This document shows positions 38,868-50,941 of a stretch of DNA of 64,000 bases, in pieces (position 1 is the stretch's first letter; every line of letters starts with the position of its first letter). A program made the position numbers and the translations under genes. Source of the stretch: Pararge aegeria (taxonomy: Eukaryota; Arthropoda; Insecta; Lepidoptera; Nymphalidae); contig NC_053187.1 in NCBI RefSeq assembly GCF_905163445.1, positions 10,044,001 to 10,108,000 on the forward strand. The letters are read 5' to 3'. The notes under the pieces were generated by a model. That model searched no databases. It saw only the letters and a list, made by a program, of their open reading frames with translations, and was not told where the DNA came from.

Positions 38868-39274
38868 TATTTTTCAACCAACCATATTCTTATAACCCAT
38901 TGGAAAAGTTGAGCTACAAGTGGATCGAGGCTCGGAAAAGGATACAAGCATATATCTTTAAAAAGTTATACCAATGGCTTGTAAAATAAATATTATACGT
39001 CGTAAAATACTTGTGCGTTGTCAGAAAGAGCCGCTATTGATTCAGTTTCTCGTCCATTGAAACTTATATATGCATATTATGTTGGTGGACATAGAAACGT
39101 GGTGCTGTAGGGATTTAGCAATACATAAAAGAATGTACATCACATTATTGTACCTGTATGAAACTTTTTTGTTTACTTTTTACCCAATGAACCTACACTT
39201 ATAATGAATTCTACAAAGGTAATAAATAAAAAGAAGTTTACATTCTCATTAGAATTTTCAATCGGCTTTTATAT

Positions 39275-39400
39275 TAGACTAGCTGCTGTCCGCAACTTTC
39301 CATGTGTGCCAAATTTAAACCCGTTCAGTTCAACGGTTGAGCCGAACATAGGCAGTAAACAAAAAAACAAACAATCAGACAAATATAGCATTTACAATAT
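39275..39400 (+). repeat. Dispersed repeat, short copy
   Basis: GACTAGCTGCTGTCCGCAAC, CCCGTTCAGTTCAACGG, then an A-rich CAAAAAAACAAAC run. Same start signature as 28003, otherwise internally deleted. Confidence 0.45.
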
Positions 39401-41309
39401 TAGTATGGACTTACGGAAATCTGCGATTCATCAGAGTAGAATTTAATTTCACGTGAAACAAAGAAATTTTTCCGCGGTGCCTATGTCCGTTCAGTTTATG
39501 ATTTATGATTGAGACAGAAACACAGAAAGACAATTTTTAGCTTTTTAAATATATTTTTATAAGCGAGGTATCAAAGAAAACTTGAAAAATCTTCCATAGG
39601 ATTGCACCCCGTTCTCAGGGGCTGTTATGGCTTAAAACATGTTTGATACATAACTTAAGAGCATATAAACTTCAATTCTAATTTTTAGGTCTCTTACTAA
39701 CGTATAACTTTCTTACAACCTTCCAGCCCCTTATTTACTATATTCTAATGGAAATAGTTTAAAATTAAAAATAAATCTTGACCGCTTACTATAAAAAACA
39801 TAAACGTAAAATACTCGTAAGAGCCAAGTTCAATATAAAGAATACCGGAGATGATTGTCGACTTAATTTACGTAATTTGGGGTTCTAGTTAATCTAAGGG
39901 GTTTCACATGTGTAAAACACGTTAAATATATTTTTAGTTATTGTAATATTGTGTAATTCAAGTATTGTTTAATAGGTAGTTGCATCACCAGTTCCTTTCT
40001 CTAGGCTTGAACTTGGCTATCAAGTGTTTTGATAATTCTCGCACTTGCATTAAAATATACTATATATAGTTATAATTGCAGTCAGTAAGTGGATAGTATT
40101 TGAATCCTCATCTAAAGGCTGTATCTTAAACTTGCCTTGAAATCAGGACTTGAAATTTGTATCGTACATACTTAACTTTACCTTAAGTGGTCTCCTTAGA
40201 ATAACTTGATAACGTTTTAACAAAATAATATGTATGCCGTAAAACCCTTGGTCAAATTACTCTCATACAGGTTCCTTATTTAATCTTCAAGGATTTAATC
40301 ATACCCGGAGTATAGTTACGTCGAAGTCACGATCTAATAACGGTCTTAGGTGAGGGTTTAGCTTCACTTATCAAATATCTGAGATGCAAGACTTAATATT
40401 TTCTTCGGGTTTCGTTTTTAATATCAAAGAAGAAAATTTCGTAGCCTGTTAAATTTTGGCTGAGAATAACAAAGAGACCCGGAATCGTGTTAATGATTTT
40501 TGCATTGTAGAACTTCGCTATGAATCTAAAATAAGATTTAAAAATACCCAACCAATCTCCGTAGCTTTGTTTTTTTTCAATAACTTAAGTAATAATATAT
40601 TAGTGTGCATGACTACAATCTCACCTTATGCCTACATACTTGTCAGTAACTTTATGAGTCACGGTTAGGTTAAGCCTTTATTTAGCTTAACTATTGCTAA
40701 GTTATAAAAGAGGCGATGTAACTTCTTACAACATATTTTAGCAAAATACTGAGGTGTGGGCTATTATTATATCTGTTCTTACTTAGGTAATGTGTGGCTC
40801 AATATGAGCAACACATACTAATCTACAGCGCAGGGTAAGCAACGTTGACCCAAGTCATTGAATGCATGAGAATTTGGTATCCATCAGTCTCAACTCCTAT
40901 CACTAACAAAGGATAGTTAAGTACGGACAACACGAAAGGTCGGACGGTCTTCCTGTCTAGCCGTGAATCACGCTTAAACTTCTGAATTAATTCAACTGAA
41001 ACTTAGCATGATTTGAGTTTAGTAGGTACGAAGTTGTACATGGAATACTTTTTAGTAAACGGAATACTTTTTATCCCGAAATTTAGCATTTAGCTGTTTC
41101 TTTGGGAGCAGGGGTTAAAGTGCTTGACGCCTTTACATAATAACTCCATCAAATTTAAAGCAATTTTAATAATTCTATTTGCCCTGAATAACTTGTAATA
41201 GTCAGTTGAGGTCCGCCTAAATATGGTGTAGATCTAATAAATAGGATCGGAGATAGTGCACAGAGCTCAGAATGAATGGCTGACAGATGGACAGTTGGCT
41301 TGAGTATCA

Positions 41310-41412
41310 ATTATAGATTGCCCTCCAAATATTTTCAATATATGAAGATATTGTATGTACAAAATTCGACCCGTTGGACCCGTTGGAGATTTATTTTAAG
41401 TATAGATACAGA
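41310..41412 (+). repeat. Dispersed repeat, 3' part
   Basis: TGCCCTCCAAATATTTTC, a diverged middle, and the TTAAGTATAGAT end shared with 50170-50545. Confidence 0.4.
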
Positions 41413-41816
41413 TTGAAAATTTTACAAATAACTGAAGTCCGAACTGCACTTTTCTGATTGTAGTTGAGAGCATTAATGGTTAAGTCATGTATTATCAAGA
41501 GGTATTCGATCCCCATAGCTATCGATCAGATACAGTTCTGTTCGAACTAACCTGCACGATAGGAGGACGACTGTAGTGGATACGTTTTAAGATAATTGAA
41601 TTGGAAGAAAATTGAAGATCGCTTACGTATTTATTTTATGGGTATATGTTTAACCTTTTATAATCTATGTACATACGGTAAGACTTGTCTGTTTTTTGAC
41701 TGAATGACTAATCAGCCTAAATCGCTGTTCACGCTAGTTCTTTTTTATTTTTAATTACCACCTTTAAGGGGGACAAAATAGGCCAGGTCCTTCTATTTTT
41801 ATTTTATTTATTTATT

Positions 41817-41990
41817 TTAAACAACTTTATTGCATAATTAAGGGAACACACACAGGAAACCTTACATTAACCTAAATTATATGGAAAAAGGCGGCCTTAT
41901 CACTAACAGTGATCTCTTCCAGGCTACCTTAACTATTGGAAAAAGGCAATGAGAGACAAGAAATCGCAATTATATATTATATAAAAATAT
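41817..41990 (-). mobile_element. LINE 3' end, copy 2
   Basis: Same blocks as 19560-19725, preceded by a TTTA-rich run at 41795-41816 that reads as the reverse of the element's tail. Lies 150 bp left of the long-TIR transposon. Confidence 0.7.
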
Positions 41991-42143
41991 TAAATTCTAT
42001 CTTCTTTTCCTGGGCCTGTCTCCGTACTTAGTTGGCCTGAGCCGTCCGTTGTACATGACGACAATGTAACATCACGTAACATGACTGTTACGAGACTAGG
42101 CCTAATCCATAAAAAAATTGTCTTTGAGTGTTCAGTTATAGAG

Positions 42144-42645
42144 CAAGAGCCCGTGACTGCCAGACCTTCCTTTTATAATATAAGCTGAAAGTTTTTCTAT
42201 GTATACCTTTAGTAAAGGTAAGAACGATCCCCACCCATTATACCTGGGTAGTGGTGGCTTTGGCAGGTAACAGGTAATAAAGGTGTATAAAATTCCATCT
42301 TAAATTTATTAATTTATAAAACTTATTTTTTATATATATCTGTTTGTAACAATATCACAACTTACGTCATTCATTACCAGACGCTTAATACGGTTCCAAC
42401 CCTTCGCCAGACACCCCTAAACTATAATATTTTGTAATTTTACTTACGTTATTTTTTAAAAGCTGAATTTTATATATGTTTTTTGGGGAACTATAAAAAG
42501 ATGTTTCTTTAGTAGCCAGACACATTCGAGGGTTCTATCATCCTGCCAGACGCATTGGAGTGCATAGAAAATGTGAGAGCGCGGTGCTTATGTACTAACT
42601 GGTGCGAGTGAGACAGGCCGTTCGGTTTATTGCGATCTTGTACTG
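42144..42645 (+). repeat. Left terminal inverted repeat
   Basis: Reverse complement of 43630-44131. Contains five CCAGAC-type motifs, at 42158-42166, 42376-42384, 42406-42414, 42515-42523 and 42545-42553; the last four read (A/G)CCAGAC(A/G)C. They cluster in a terminal copy and inner groups, as transposase-binding subterminal repeats often do. Confidence 0.85.
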
Positions 42646-42685
42646 AAAATTAGCTATCCTTTATCAAGAAATTCAATTTAATAAA

Positions 42686-42691
42686 TTTATT
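42686..42691 (-). terminator. AATAAA polyadenylation signal of the transposon ORF
   Basis: TTTATT on the plus strand, about 110 bp past the stop codon and still inside the element, in an A/T-rich stretch. Another AATAAA lies just after the stop. Confidence 0.35.
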
Positions 42692-42799
42692 ATAAATTTC
42701 TAAAACAATTTGCATTAAAGTATAATTTTATAAGAAAATATAATCCGAAAAAATCACTAAATTTAGATTTTCATACGTCTTATGAAGTTTATTAGCTTA

Positions 42800-43492
42800 T
42801 TATTTCAGCTGCATGAAGCGGAAGCATTCTAGATCGAATTTTTTTTTTTTTCTATCACAAAAAATACAAACGATCTCGTTGTCATTATTACCAACAATAT
42901 TATCCGACGAAATAATCATGTCCTGAATTGAAATATTATTATCACTAACATCCGGTTCAGAAGAATTAGAATGATCCTGAAGAGTTGAAGATTGTGGACT
43001 TTTTGGTGGAGAAATTTTAATTACCTGTGATGTCGTGGGAGATTCTGTAGGTACAGGCTGTAAATAAGATTCATCTTGTGATGTAGAAGGTTGTGCTCCG
43101 ATTGATTGGGAACGTAAAATTTCTTGCGATTTTATTTGAGATTCCAAATCAAGTGGTACTGAACTCGACTGGAGTGTTGATGATGAAGTTGGAGATGAGT
43201 TGCCGGTTAGCACACTGCTTATTTGTTTTTTTCTTTTTATTTTTTCAGTACTTACAGGTTCATTACTGAAGTATTTTTTCATGAGACCTGTAAATGCTTT
43301 ATAACATGACCGGTGATAACGATTATCTATATATTCACCAGGTAAAATAATTTTTTTATACTTGAGGTTATGTATTTTTCTTAATTTTAAAATAGTTTGA
43401 CATTTTTTAAAAGTCTCTTCCGAAAATATTACTAGATCTTCACCACTTTTTTTACAGACAAAACAAACTTCTTCTACGTTTTCGTCACTCAT
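42800..43492 (-). CDS. Transposon-encoded zinc-binding protein, probably truncated
   Basis: A 230-codon ORF filling most of the space between the two long inverted repeats; the stop TAA is at 42802-42800. Residues C10, C13, H60 and C63 form a C-x2-C ... H-x2-C zinc-binding pattern with a basic helix-like stretch between (Lys-rich, 29-48). Residues 85-190 are a low-complexity Ser/Pro/Gln/Thr linker. A second CxxC (C209, C212) starts near the C-terminus but has no partner ligands before the stop, which suggests that the protein is the N-terminal DNA-binding part of a longer transposase. No DDE/D residues can be placed. Its position inside the arms and lack of introns make it part of the element rather than a host gene. 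The family is not one I can name. Confidence 0.7.
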   Translation of the reverse strand: MSDENVEEVCFVCKKSGEDLVIFSEETFKKCQTILKLRKIHNLKYKKIILPGEYIDNRYHRSCYKAFTGLMKKYFSNEPVSTEKIKRKKQISSVLTGNSSPTSSSTLQSSSVPLDLESQIKSQEILRSQSIGAQPSTSQDESYLQPVPTESPTTSQVIKISPPKSPQSSTLQDHSNSSEPDVSDNNISIQDMIISSDNIVGNNDNEIVCIFCDRKKKKFDLECFRFMQLK

Positions 43493-43629
43493 GATAAAAA
43501 ATTTATTTATTTATTAAAACTGGATCACATTTATCAACCAAATAACACAGTTTAATATTACAATGTTTACTATTACTACGACTATATAACTGTTCACTGA
43601 ATAATACAGAGTAAACGACAGCTGATGCG

Positions 43630-44131
43630 CAGTAAAAGATCGCAATAAACCGAACGGCCTGTCTCACTCGCACCAGTTAGTACATAAGCACCGCGCTCTC
43701 ACATTTTCTATGCACTCCAATGCGTCTGGCAGGATGATAGAACCCTCGAATGTGTCTGGCTACTAAAGAAACATCTTTTTATAGTTCCCCAAAAAACATA
43801 TATAAAATTCAGCTTTTAAAAAATAACGTAAGTAAAATTACAAAATATTATAGTTTAGGGGTGTCTGGCGAAGGGTTGGAACCGTATTAAGCGTCTGGTA
43901 ATGAATGACGTAAGTTGTGATATTGTTACAAACAGATATATATAAAAAATAAGTTTTATAAATTAATAAATTTAAGATGGAATTTTATACACCTTTATTA
44001 CCTGTTACCTGCCAAAGCCACCACTACCCAGGTATAATGGGTGGGGATCGTTCTTACCTTTACTAAAGGTATACATAGAAAAACTTTCAGCTTATATTAT
44101 AAAAGGAAGGTCTGGCAGTCACGGGCTCTTG
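43630..44131 (-). repeat. Right terminal inverted repeat
   Basis: Mirror copy of the left arm. Because it lies upstream of the minus-strand ORF, it probably also holds that ORF's promoter; a TATATAG on the minus strand sits just inside it near 43585. Confidence 0.85.
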
Positions 44132-45564
44132 GACTATTAAGAATGAAGATACGAATTAAATTTATGGAATTTCAACCGATAAGGCAAATAAAAAATAGGA
44201 GTAAACAGATAGGGTATGTACGTTTGTGCTTTACGTGTGTGTTGAGCCTAAAAACTTGAACTTTGAAATTATAGCATCTGTGGTATCATCGGTGTAGGTC
44301 ATTAGCATCAACTATAAATACTTTACCAAAATACTAATTTACTAAGTCATACAACTTTCATAAAACTTTTTAATCTCCATTTCCCTGCGCATTTCAAGGA
44401 AGAAACATGAAAATCAGCATTTAGGTTAAAACTTTTGTATTTTAAATAGGTACCGTATAAGACTTTCAAGTTTGCGTTGGATAAATTTATTACTGAACTC
44501 AAAAGCTGAAATTTGTACATTAGCATCCATTATGACAGGGTTTTAGCAAATCCTGCCCTAAAGGGGGTGTATGTCTTCCTTTTTTTTAAAAAGTATGAAT
44601 GGGTTTCATTGAATTGAGTCTTAGCGGGTTGTGTAAGTCCAAAATTTTTAAAGCAATAAAAGCTGCACTTTTTTTACATGCCCTTCAAATTATTGAACAA
44701 GATTTAAGAAAACAAAAACTACAGAATACAACGGGGAATTGGTTTCTTATATCAAGAAAGGTTATTTTACGGAAACCTTTGAATTTGCGTTTGTAATTTT
44801 CACCAATTTACATATGTAAATAATAAATAATTTATTTGTATCGCTAATTCATTGTATAAACAATTTTGAATGAACACAAACGCAGTAGCTTCTAATACAT
44901 AAAATAGATACCAGAGGAAAGTTTAGTTTTACCGCTGCTGTTACTTATCCGAGTAACATAAAATTACGGTATCTAGTGATAAAAGTGTATAAATTCATAC
45001 GTCTGAAAAGCAAGAACCTAATTCCAAAAGCACGTTCCGGTTCACAATTACATACCCTCGTTACGGCCTATTGAAGGAACATAAAATGCTAGAGTTTACT
45101 GCTTCTCAACAATTTTTACATTGCACTGTAAGTTTAAGTACTCCTGAGGTTTAATTACTCTATGATACTTACAAAATATAAAACGAAAGAGCAGCCTTAT
45201 TTATAAAACGAAACTATGAAAATGACGTTGCAGAGTGCAGAAATACTTTTATCTATCGAGATAACGAGTGCCCTTAAAACAAACCATTTTGGTAATGACC
45301 AACTTTTATCTTGATATGAATACAACTAAAATCCTTAAAATACAAGTACCATTTCAGACTTAACAAATTGTCTAATTTCTCGCTGTCATTTTTATTGTGT
45401 TTTAACTTCTGAAGAACATCCAATTTTTTAACGTTATAAAGGAGGTTTATAGCATCGGATTAGCTTAGATGAGAACGATGATGATACTGAAGATTTTTTT
45501 TTTATTATACACATTAGTTACATTATCCATTGTCATGACACAAGTAATAAGTATAAGAACTCAC

Positions 45565-45697
45565 CTCACTAGAAGTCAGGTAACAAATTCTTGAGTCCGT
45601 ACTGTCTATCGAAGCCTGTTGCACGATGCCGTAACGCGAAGATTCTCGATCACTGGTATACTCCGATCGCACGCTATCTTGCCGATCAAATACTCCT
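45565..45697 (-). CDS. sif: Internal exon of still life (Tiam-type Rac GEF)
   Basis: Acceptor TTTTGTTGCAG precedes 45697 and donor GAG|GTGAGT follows 45565, giving a 133-nt exon. Its first base completes an Arg codon begun by AG at the end of the exon at 53836, so the reading frame is forced: 44 residues running from GVFDRQDSVRSEY to DSTDSRICYLTSSE. From memory, this Ser/Asp-rich stretch lies just before the first PH domain of insect still life, the Rac guanine-nucleotide exchange factor found at synaptic terminals. The exon ends in phase 0. No PH, RBD, PDZ or DH exon can be found at lower coordinates, so the catalytic half lies beyond base 1. An ORF of 63 codons in another frame covers the same bases but ignores the splice sites. 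The gene name rests on recalled similarity, not a search. Confidence 0.85.
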
Positions 45698-45989
45698 CTG
45701 CAACAAAATAAACAATATTATCCACAAAATAAACAAAATTGCAGTACAAACAAAAAAATTTAAATGATCCATCCTCATCATCATCATTTAAAGTCACTGA
45801 TGGGCAAAGATCTTATCATCCCTAATTAATAAATCCATTTTGTTTTAAGTTTAGTCTGAAAGAAAAACTGGAATAGACTTCCGTAAAATGAAGTAGTAGT
45901 TTAGTAGCTTTTGGCGACAGAGAGTGACACGTGCAGGGAAGTACCAAGACCAAGCTAATTCTTCTTGTGTTCCGGTCTGTTGGGCGTGG

Positions 45990-46138
45990 TTTCTAGTTTA
46001 TTTACAGGCACATGAGGCTGAAAACCCATGGCTAAGGTTGATGGACACAACTTTTTAGGACTTGTTCCATGCCCTGCCATGTGGAGCTCTATTCATAGGC
46101 GATGGTTTTCCTCTTACCATCATATCAGCCCGTTAATA
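45990..46138. mobile_element. Retroelement fragment
   Basis: CAGGCACATGAGGCTG, CTAAGGTTGATGGACACA and CCATGCCCTGCCATGTGG match the reverse of the 30080 block. No ORF remains. Confidence 0.4.
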
Positions 46139-49100
46139 ATTAAAATGGAAAAAAAAAATTAAGTTTTTTATGGAACATTTGTGTGTTCAAGTTTGTGGTA
46201 ATCGTCAGGCAGAAAGTGGGTACAATGAACTCTCATACTGCATCCATCTAACGTATAGTGTAGATACCCCAACCATATCTGGAGACCTAGACAACGACGT
46301 CAATGTTTAACTTCATATGGGTAATTATTTGATTACCAACGAGTATTGGTTTAAATGTTGATCGAATTTTTCTAAAATTAAAAATAACTGTAATCCGTGT
46401 ATTTGATCAAAGTCCAAATCTTGGTAACACAAATTATAATTATAATACAGTACAATATAAAAGTATCACCAAAGAGTATAAAAACACTACGTTAGTCAAT
46501 GACATTCAGAGGTGTACCTAACTTGAATCAAAATTAATAAACTGATCCCCGCCGTCATACACAGACACGAAATAGGTTTCCAAAGCCTCTATCTACGACG
46601 AGCTGAGATTCGAATTTCAGTTCCCGTTATCCCCATTGTTACGTAACACAAAGCCTGATCAAGGGATTAAAGCCCACCCATCAACCAATTGAAAAACGTT
46701 CAGAAATTCAGTCGCTTTCTTTACGTAACAATAATTGACGCTTAAATCTTTTGAGTCAAAAAGTTCTTAATTTTTTCACTTGGATCAAACCTTTTGATAG
46801 ATATCAATTTATTCGCAATTATCGGAAATTCTTTCTTTTGTGCAGGTTTGTAGTAGCTTATGAACTTTTTTGAGAGACCTTTAAGAGAATTATTGTAAAT
46901 ATTATAATAGAAATATTGTAGTTACACTTGTAAGACAAAAGAGTTTGGTAAAGATTTGGACGTTGGACTACGTCAGACAATATTTAACCTCTACTTTGAC
47001 AGTGGATAAGTACGATCCCAATAAGTAATGTAGAAGATAAATGGACATTGTTCTGTGGCAAATTCATGCATATTTAAAATACGTTGAGATTAGAAACGTA
47101 CACCTGAAATAAGCCGTGTGGAATTATCATAAATTTATGTTACAAAGTGGCATAAATTTTTCTTGGATTTTAAGATGAAAGGCAAGAATGAACTTGTAAA
47201 AGCTGCCTCCCTTGAGATAGATAGAAAGCGATCATGTATAATTTCATCCACTTTCAGGCAACATCGTTAAGATATAACATCAATTTAAATGAAATTCCAT
47301 CAAATTTCCGATCATGCTCGCTTTATTATCATTTCGGTAAAACATTGATTAAATTTTTTTTGTAATCTTCAGCCTACTTCTTGATGCCTCCATGCTGTTA
47401 AAATACTGGTGATTGAGTTTTCACGATTACAATTTCATTCGTAACTTTGTAAACATGAATCAATGTAGCAAATTCAACACAAATATCGCACGATACTTGA
47501 TTCTAGGTGAATTAATGTACATATTATATAATGTACATATTTAGGCTATACCACAATCCTGAATACAATAACTGCAGAACTCCACATAACACAAGTAATA
47601 TGAAGTAAATAAGGGAAATATATAATGCACGGGTATATTTTTAAAGTCTACTTTTTTCACGATAGCTATTCAATCACATTATTTGGCACGTTGCTTTTTT
47701 CCCACTTAAGCTAATGGATAATACTTCATACTTTGTTTTTCGATATCCCTGATGTAATTAGAACATTTTTATAGGACAGATCGGAGATGGTATAATTTAT
47801 GCGCTCGGCATTACGGATTGTTTTTATCCTTATAATTTTCCTGTTTTATTGATGTCAAAAAATATTAGAAAAAAACTGAAAATATTTTTTACGATATTTC
47901 ACCAGCGCCAAGTAGGTTTTTAGGAAAACGGTGTACAAAATATTTCTACTTGACTAAAACTTTCACGAGATCGACGAGCAAGTCAAATATAATAGTATAA
48001 TAGTTTTAACTATTTAAATTTAGTTACTCGAATTCAGTTATAATCAAGGCGCGATTATTTACAGACATTTTCTTATGACAGACCCAAAAAGGCACAAAAC
48101 AGGGAGTTGTGGAAAAATCGGGAAACCCATTGTCCTGCTGTAAGATATTTCGGCTGAAATAAAGTAGAGAATAATTTATTTTTCAAAATGATTAACAGAC
48201 GGTCTGGGAAAAGGAATCAGAAAAGTCTTACGAACTAGCCATTCTGGGCATTAACGTCACGCGAATTTCGGCGTGGCGTGGCTTCTTATGACTAAAACAA
48301 ATGTATGGAAATTTAAATACGTGGCTACCCGTACTTTAATTCGATTGCCATCGACGCGATTGACCCCCACGTTGCCTTGAAATAACACGCACGATTATTG
48401 TTTTTATTTATATTCGAAGTGGTGTCCGATTGGTATCTATTTTCAAGAAATAAAACTGCAAAATCTAGCAGCCATGACAGGGGAAATACCGAATGATGTC
48501 ACGTCTACGATTAAACCTCATTTTGCACCGCTTGAATTTCGAAAATCTCAGCACTTGTTATTTGCGTATCAAGTATTTTGTAATTTCAAACTATTCGTTT
48601 CTCATATTTCTACCAAAATCAATAATTTTTGTCTTTGAAAAAAGACTAACTAAGGCACATTCTAAGGCTCTTACTTTCCAATGACGCCTCGATTGCGGCA
48701 ATTATAACCGGCGAGAGAGTAATTTTTTTTTAATATAAATATGTTGCAATTTATATCAACAAAACCTTTAATTTCTGCAAAAGATACTTCCGACCGTAAT
48801 AATACCTATAGCAGTTTCCAAAATAAGTCATCATGCCTATCACTTGGTACACAAGTTAAGCGTCAATATTGTTAAAAAACATACTAACTATTAAAATTTT
48901 AGACTTCATAAGAAAGGTTGTTATTTAAATTCAGTAAACAATATTTGATACTGTTAAAAGATAAACGTACTTTAAAATATGAATTTCCTGTTACTCTTCC
49001 ATAAAACAGCGCAAAGTTATTCAATTAGCGCCTGAAAACTTATACTGCTTTGTAATTTGTGAAAGTTTCAGTCATTATGTTAACTAAGTCACCTAACGGA

Positions 49101-49979
49101 CGCGTTACGGCCACAAGGTTTGCCCCCAGGTTCGTTAATAAACACATAGTTGTTCTAATGTTTTAGCGTTATCTAAAACCATAAAACTGTACCTATGGGT
49201 GGCATCTGTAGAATGCAAATTATTACAGCAATCACGGACAGTAATAGATTTTCCTATTGCATGTAACATACTCAGATGTTATCTATCCTACTTATAATAA
49301 AACTGTAAATAGACGAGTCCTGTACAGATTATACGCAAAAACTACTATTTCATACACTTATAGCTGATACTTTAAATTAATATTAAAACTTTTTTTTATC
49401 CCGAAGAACAATAGCGTTCTTTAGACATAGGGGATTGGCTATTTTACATGATAACTGATGATGATATGAGAGATAATAATTTTTGTAAAGATAATATTAT
49501 TACAACAGCAACAATTTACTATTCGTTGTTATTTACAGGACAGACGGATTCCCTATGCTCCGACAAAAGTCCAGAGTCGGTTGTCTATCAATTTACAGAC
49601 TGGATTCAAAGCTGCTTAACCAACGCAATCATCTAGTTGTGATTAAAGGTTTAAATGATCCGTGGTTAAAGCTACCATATGTATATAATACTTTTATTTA
49701 AGGCTAGATGTGCCCTGCAGCTTTGCTCGCGTACCTTACGGAACGCAGCGTACTGCATAGTCTACACCTAACCTCGTTAAATCAGATACCAAGCGTAAGT
49801 ATATTTCAATTGTACAGGAAGTGGCAAATATAAAAAACTGTGACATTAACTACAGATGGTATTTCAACGTATTAAAACAAACCACTGAGGTGTGTTTGAA
49901 TAATACATCTATTCTTGCTCTTGGAGCTTTAATTTTAACCCACTATTTGAACCTTCAATGACGTAAATATTGCCAATTG

Positions 49980-50028
49980 AAAATGGGAGTAGGTCCTTTG
50001 GACGGGCCAGAGGACCTACTCCCGTTTT
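49980..50028. repeat. Hairpin, 18-bp arms with one mismatch
   Basis: 49980-49997 pairs with 50011-50028, including the GC-rich GGGAGTAGGTCCT; loop 13 bp. It stands out for its GC content in an AT-rich intron. Confidence 0.9.
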
Positions 50029-50169
50029 GCCCTATTTAAAAAAGGTTAAATTCCCTATAGCAAATGGCTGCAAATAATGTGTAGTATAACAGCAGAACTA
50101 CATATTAATCGATAGCCTTGGCTTAGCTCGTATTACTAACAAAGAATAGTAATAATTTAAGGAAGAATC

Positions 50170-50545
50170 GAAATCGCAGTGAAGTCCCCATAAATGTGTT
50201 AAGCCTTAAGCTGAGGAGTTCTGTCCTCTATCTCCATTAGATCTACACGAAATTTGTGCAAAACTAAACTGATAGTATAACCTATCCACTACAAAAAGAT
50301 TTTTTTTAGCTAACATTTGATGGCGTTATGGTGATACATCGTCAAACACTTTCATTCCCTCTCTTAAAAGAACTGAACTGATTAAAAGTACCCTATGTCC
50401 TACCTTGTAGTGGGACCTCAAATCTTGCGAAGTTTCATTTGAATTCACTAAGTCGTTTCAGCGTTAAGTGCCCTCCATAAATTTTTTTAAAATATCTTCA
50501 ATGTACAGAACTTGACTTGCTACAGTTTTATTATAAGTATAGATT
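50170..50545 (+). repeat. Dispersed repeat, middle and 3' part
   Basis: CTGAGGAGTTCTGTCCTC, CTCTATCTCCATTAG, TGCCCTCCATAAATT and the end TTATTATAAGTATAGAT. The 3' blocks also appear at 41310-41410, and the GTATAGA end near 55965. Confidence 0.55.
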
Positions 50546-50941
50546 ATTGATTACCAGATAATAATTACATCATAGTAATGATCCGAGAAGTCTGCCATCT
50601 GCAATAGTTTGAAGTATCACGATCGGAAACTTCAATAACTCATGTAAAAACTACGTCTTATTTAAGAATTATGACTTACACCTACTATGTTTTCAGCCTA
50701 TTAGGAAAAAGTTTTTGAAAAGATTCATCACATTATAAAGAAAAACTTAAGAAAATCCCGTTCTGAATTTCATGCTTCTAGACCCACCGTTATAAACTGC
50801 GTTGTCTTAAAACTTAATCTTGCGAAAATCAAACACTGACAGAGCATGTAAGCTGTGAAAAATTAGCTCTGAACGGCAATTTATTTGGTCATATAGTTCA
50901 GAATACAATGCACAACCGTTTTATTTTCCGACTATTTACGT

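Larger units (their letters stand above)
42144..44131. mobile_element. DNA transposon with about 502-bp terminal inverted repeats
   Basis: The two outer arms are reverse complements that match along all of the long segments I aligned by eye, with differences showing only near the inner end. The outermost shared bases are CAAGAGCCCGTGACTGCC. The arms enclose 984 bp that hold one ORF on the minus strand. No clear target-site duplication is visible: the flanks are TATAGAG on the left and GACTATT on the right. Near-identical arms point to recent insertion or gene conversion between arms. The 230-codon ORF shows no catalytic triad, so this copy looks non-autonomous. I cannot assign a superfamily from the ends alone. 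Confidence 0.85.
3426..45564 (-). other. sif: Long sif intron (region between the 45565 donor and the 3425 exon)
   Basis: The intron starts with GTGAGT at 45564. No further exon of the PH-domain part of sif is visible before the window edge, so the intron probably runs past the exon at 2532-3425. It holds a recursive-splice-like site at 28964, the long-TIR transposon, and most of the SINEs and LINE fragments listed separately. Spans without any feature I can support: 3630-5459, 7661-9930, 10740-12320, 12365-13860, 14515-15320, 15366-17155, 22000-23920, 27050-28000, 28990-30050, 30810-33570, 33920-35900, 36200-38730 and 39410-41810 apart from short repeats. Confidence 0.6.

Noticed and set aside
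44041..44259. 72-codon plus-strand ORF
   Set aside because: Runs across the outer end of the right inverted repeat into flanking DNA.
45606..45797. 63-codon minus-strand ORF
   Set aside because: Crosses the sif acceptor and is in the wrong frame for the spliced product.
38839..48385. Shared 16-mer CCCACGTTGCCTTGAA at about 38839 and 48368 as a sign of duplicated exons
   Set aside because: About one such match is expected by chance between all positions of a 64-kb window; the flanks do not align.
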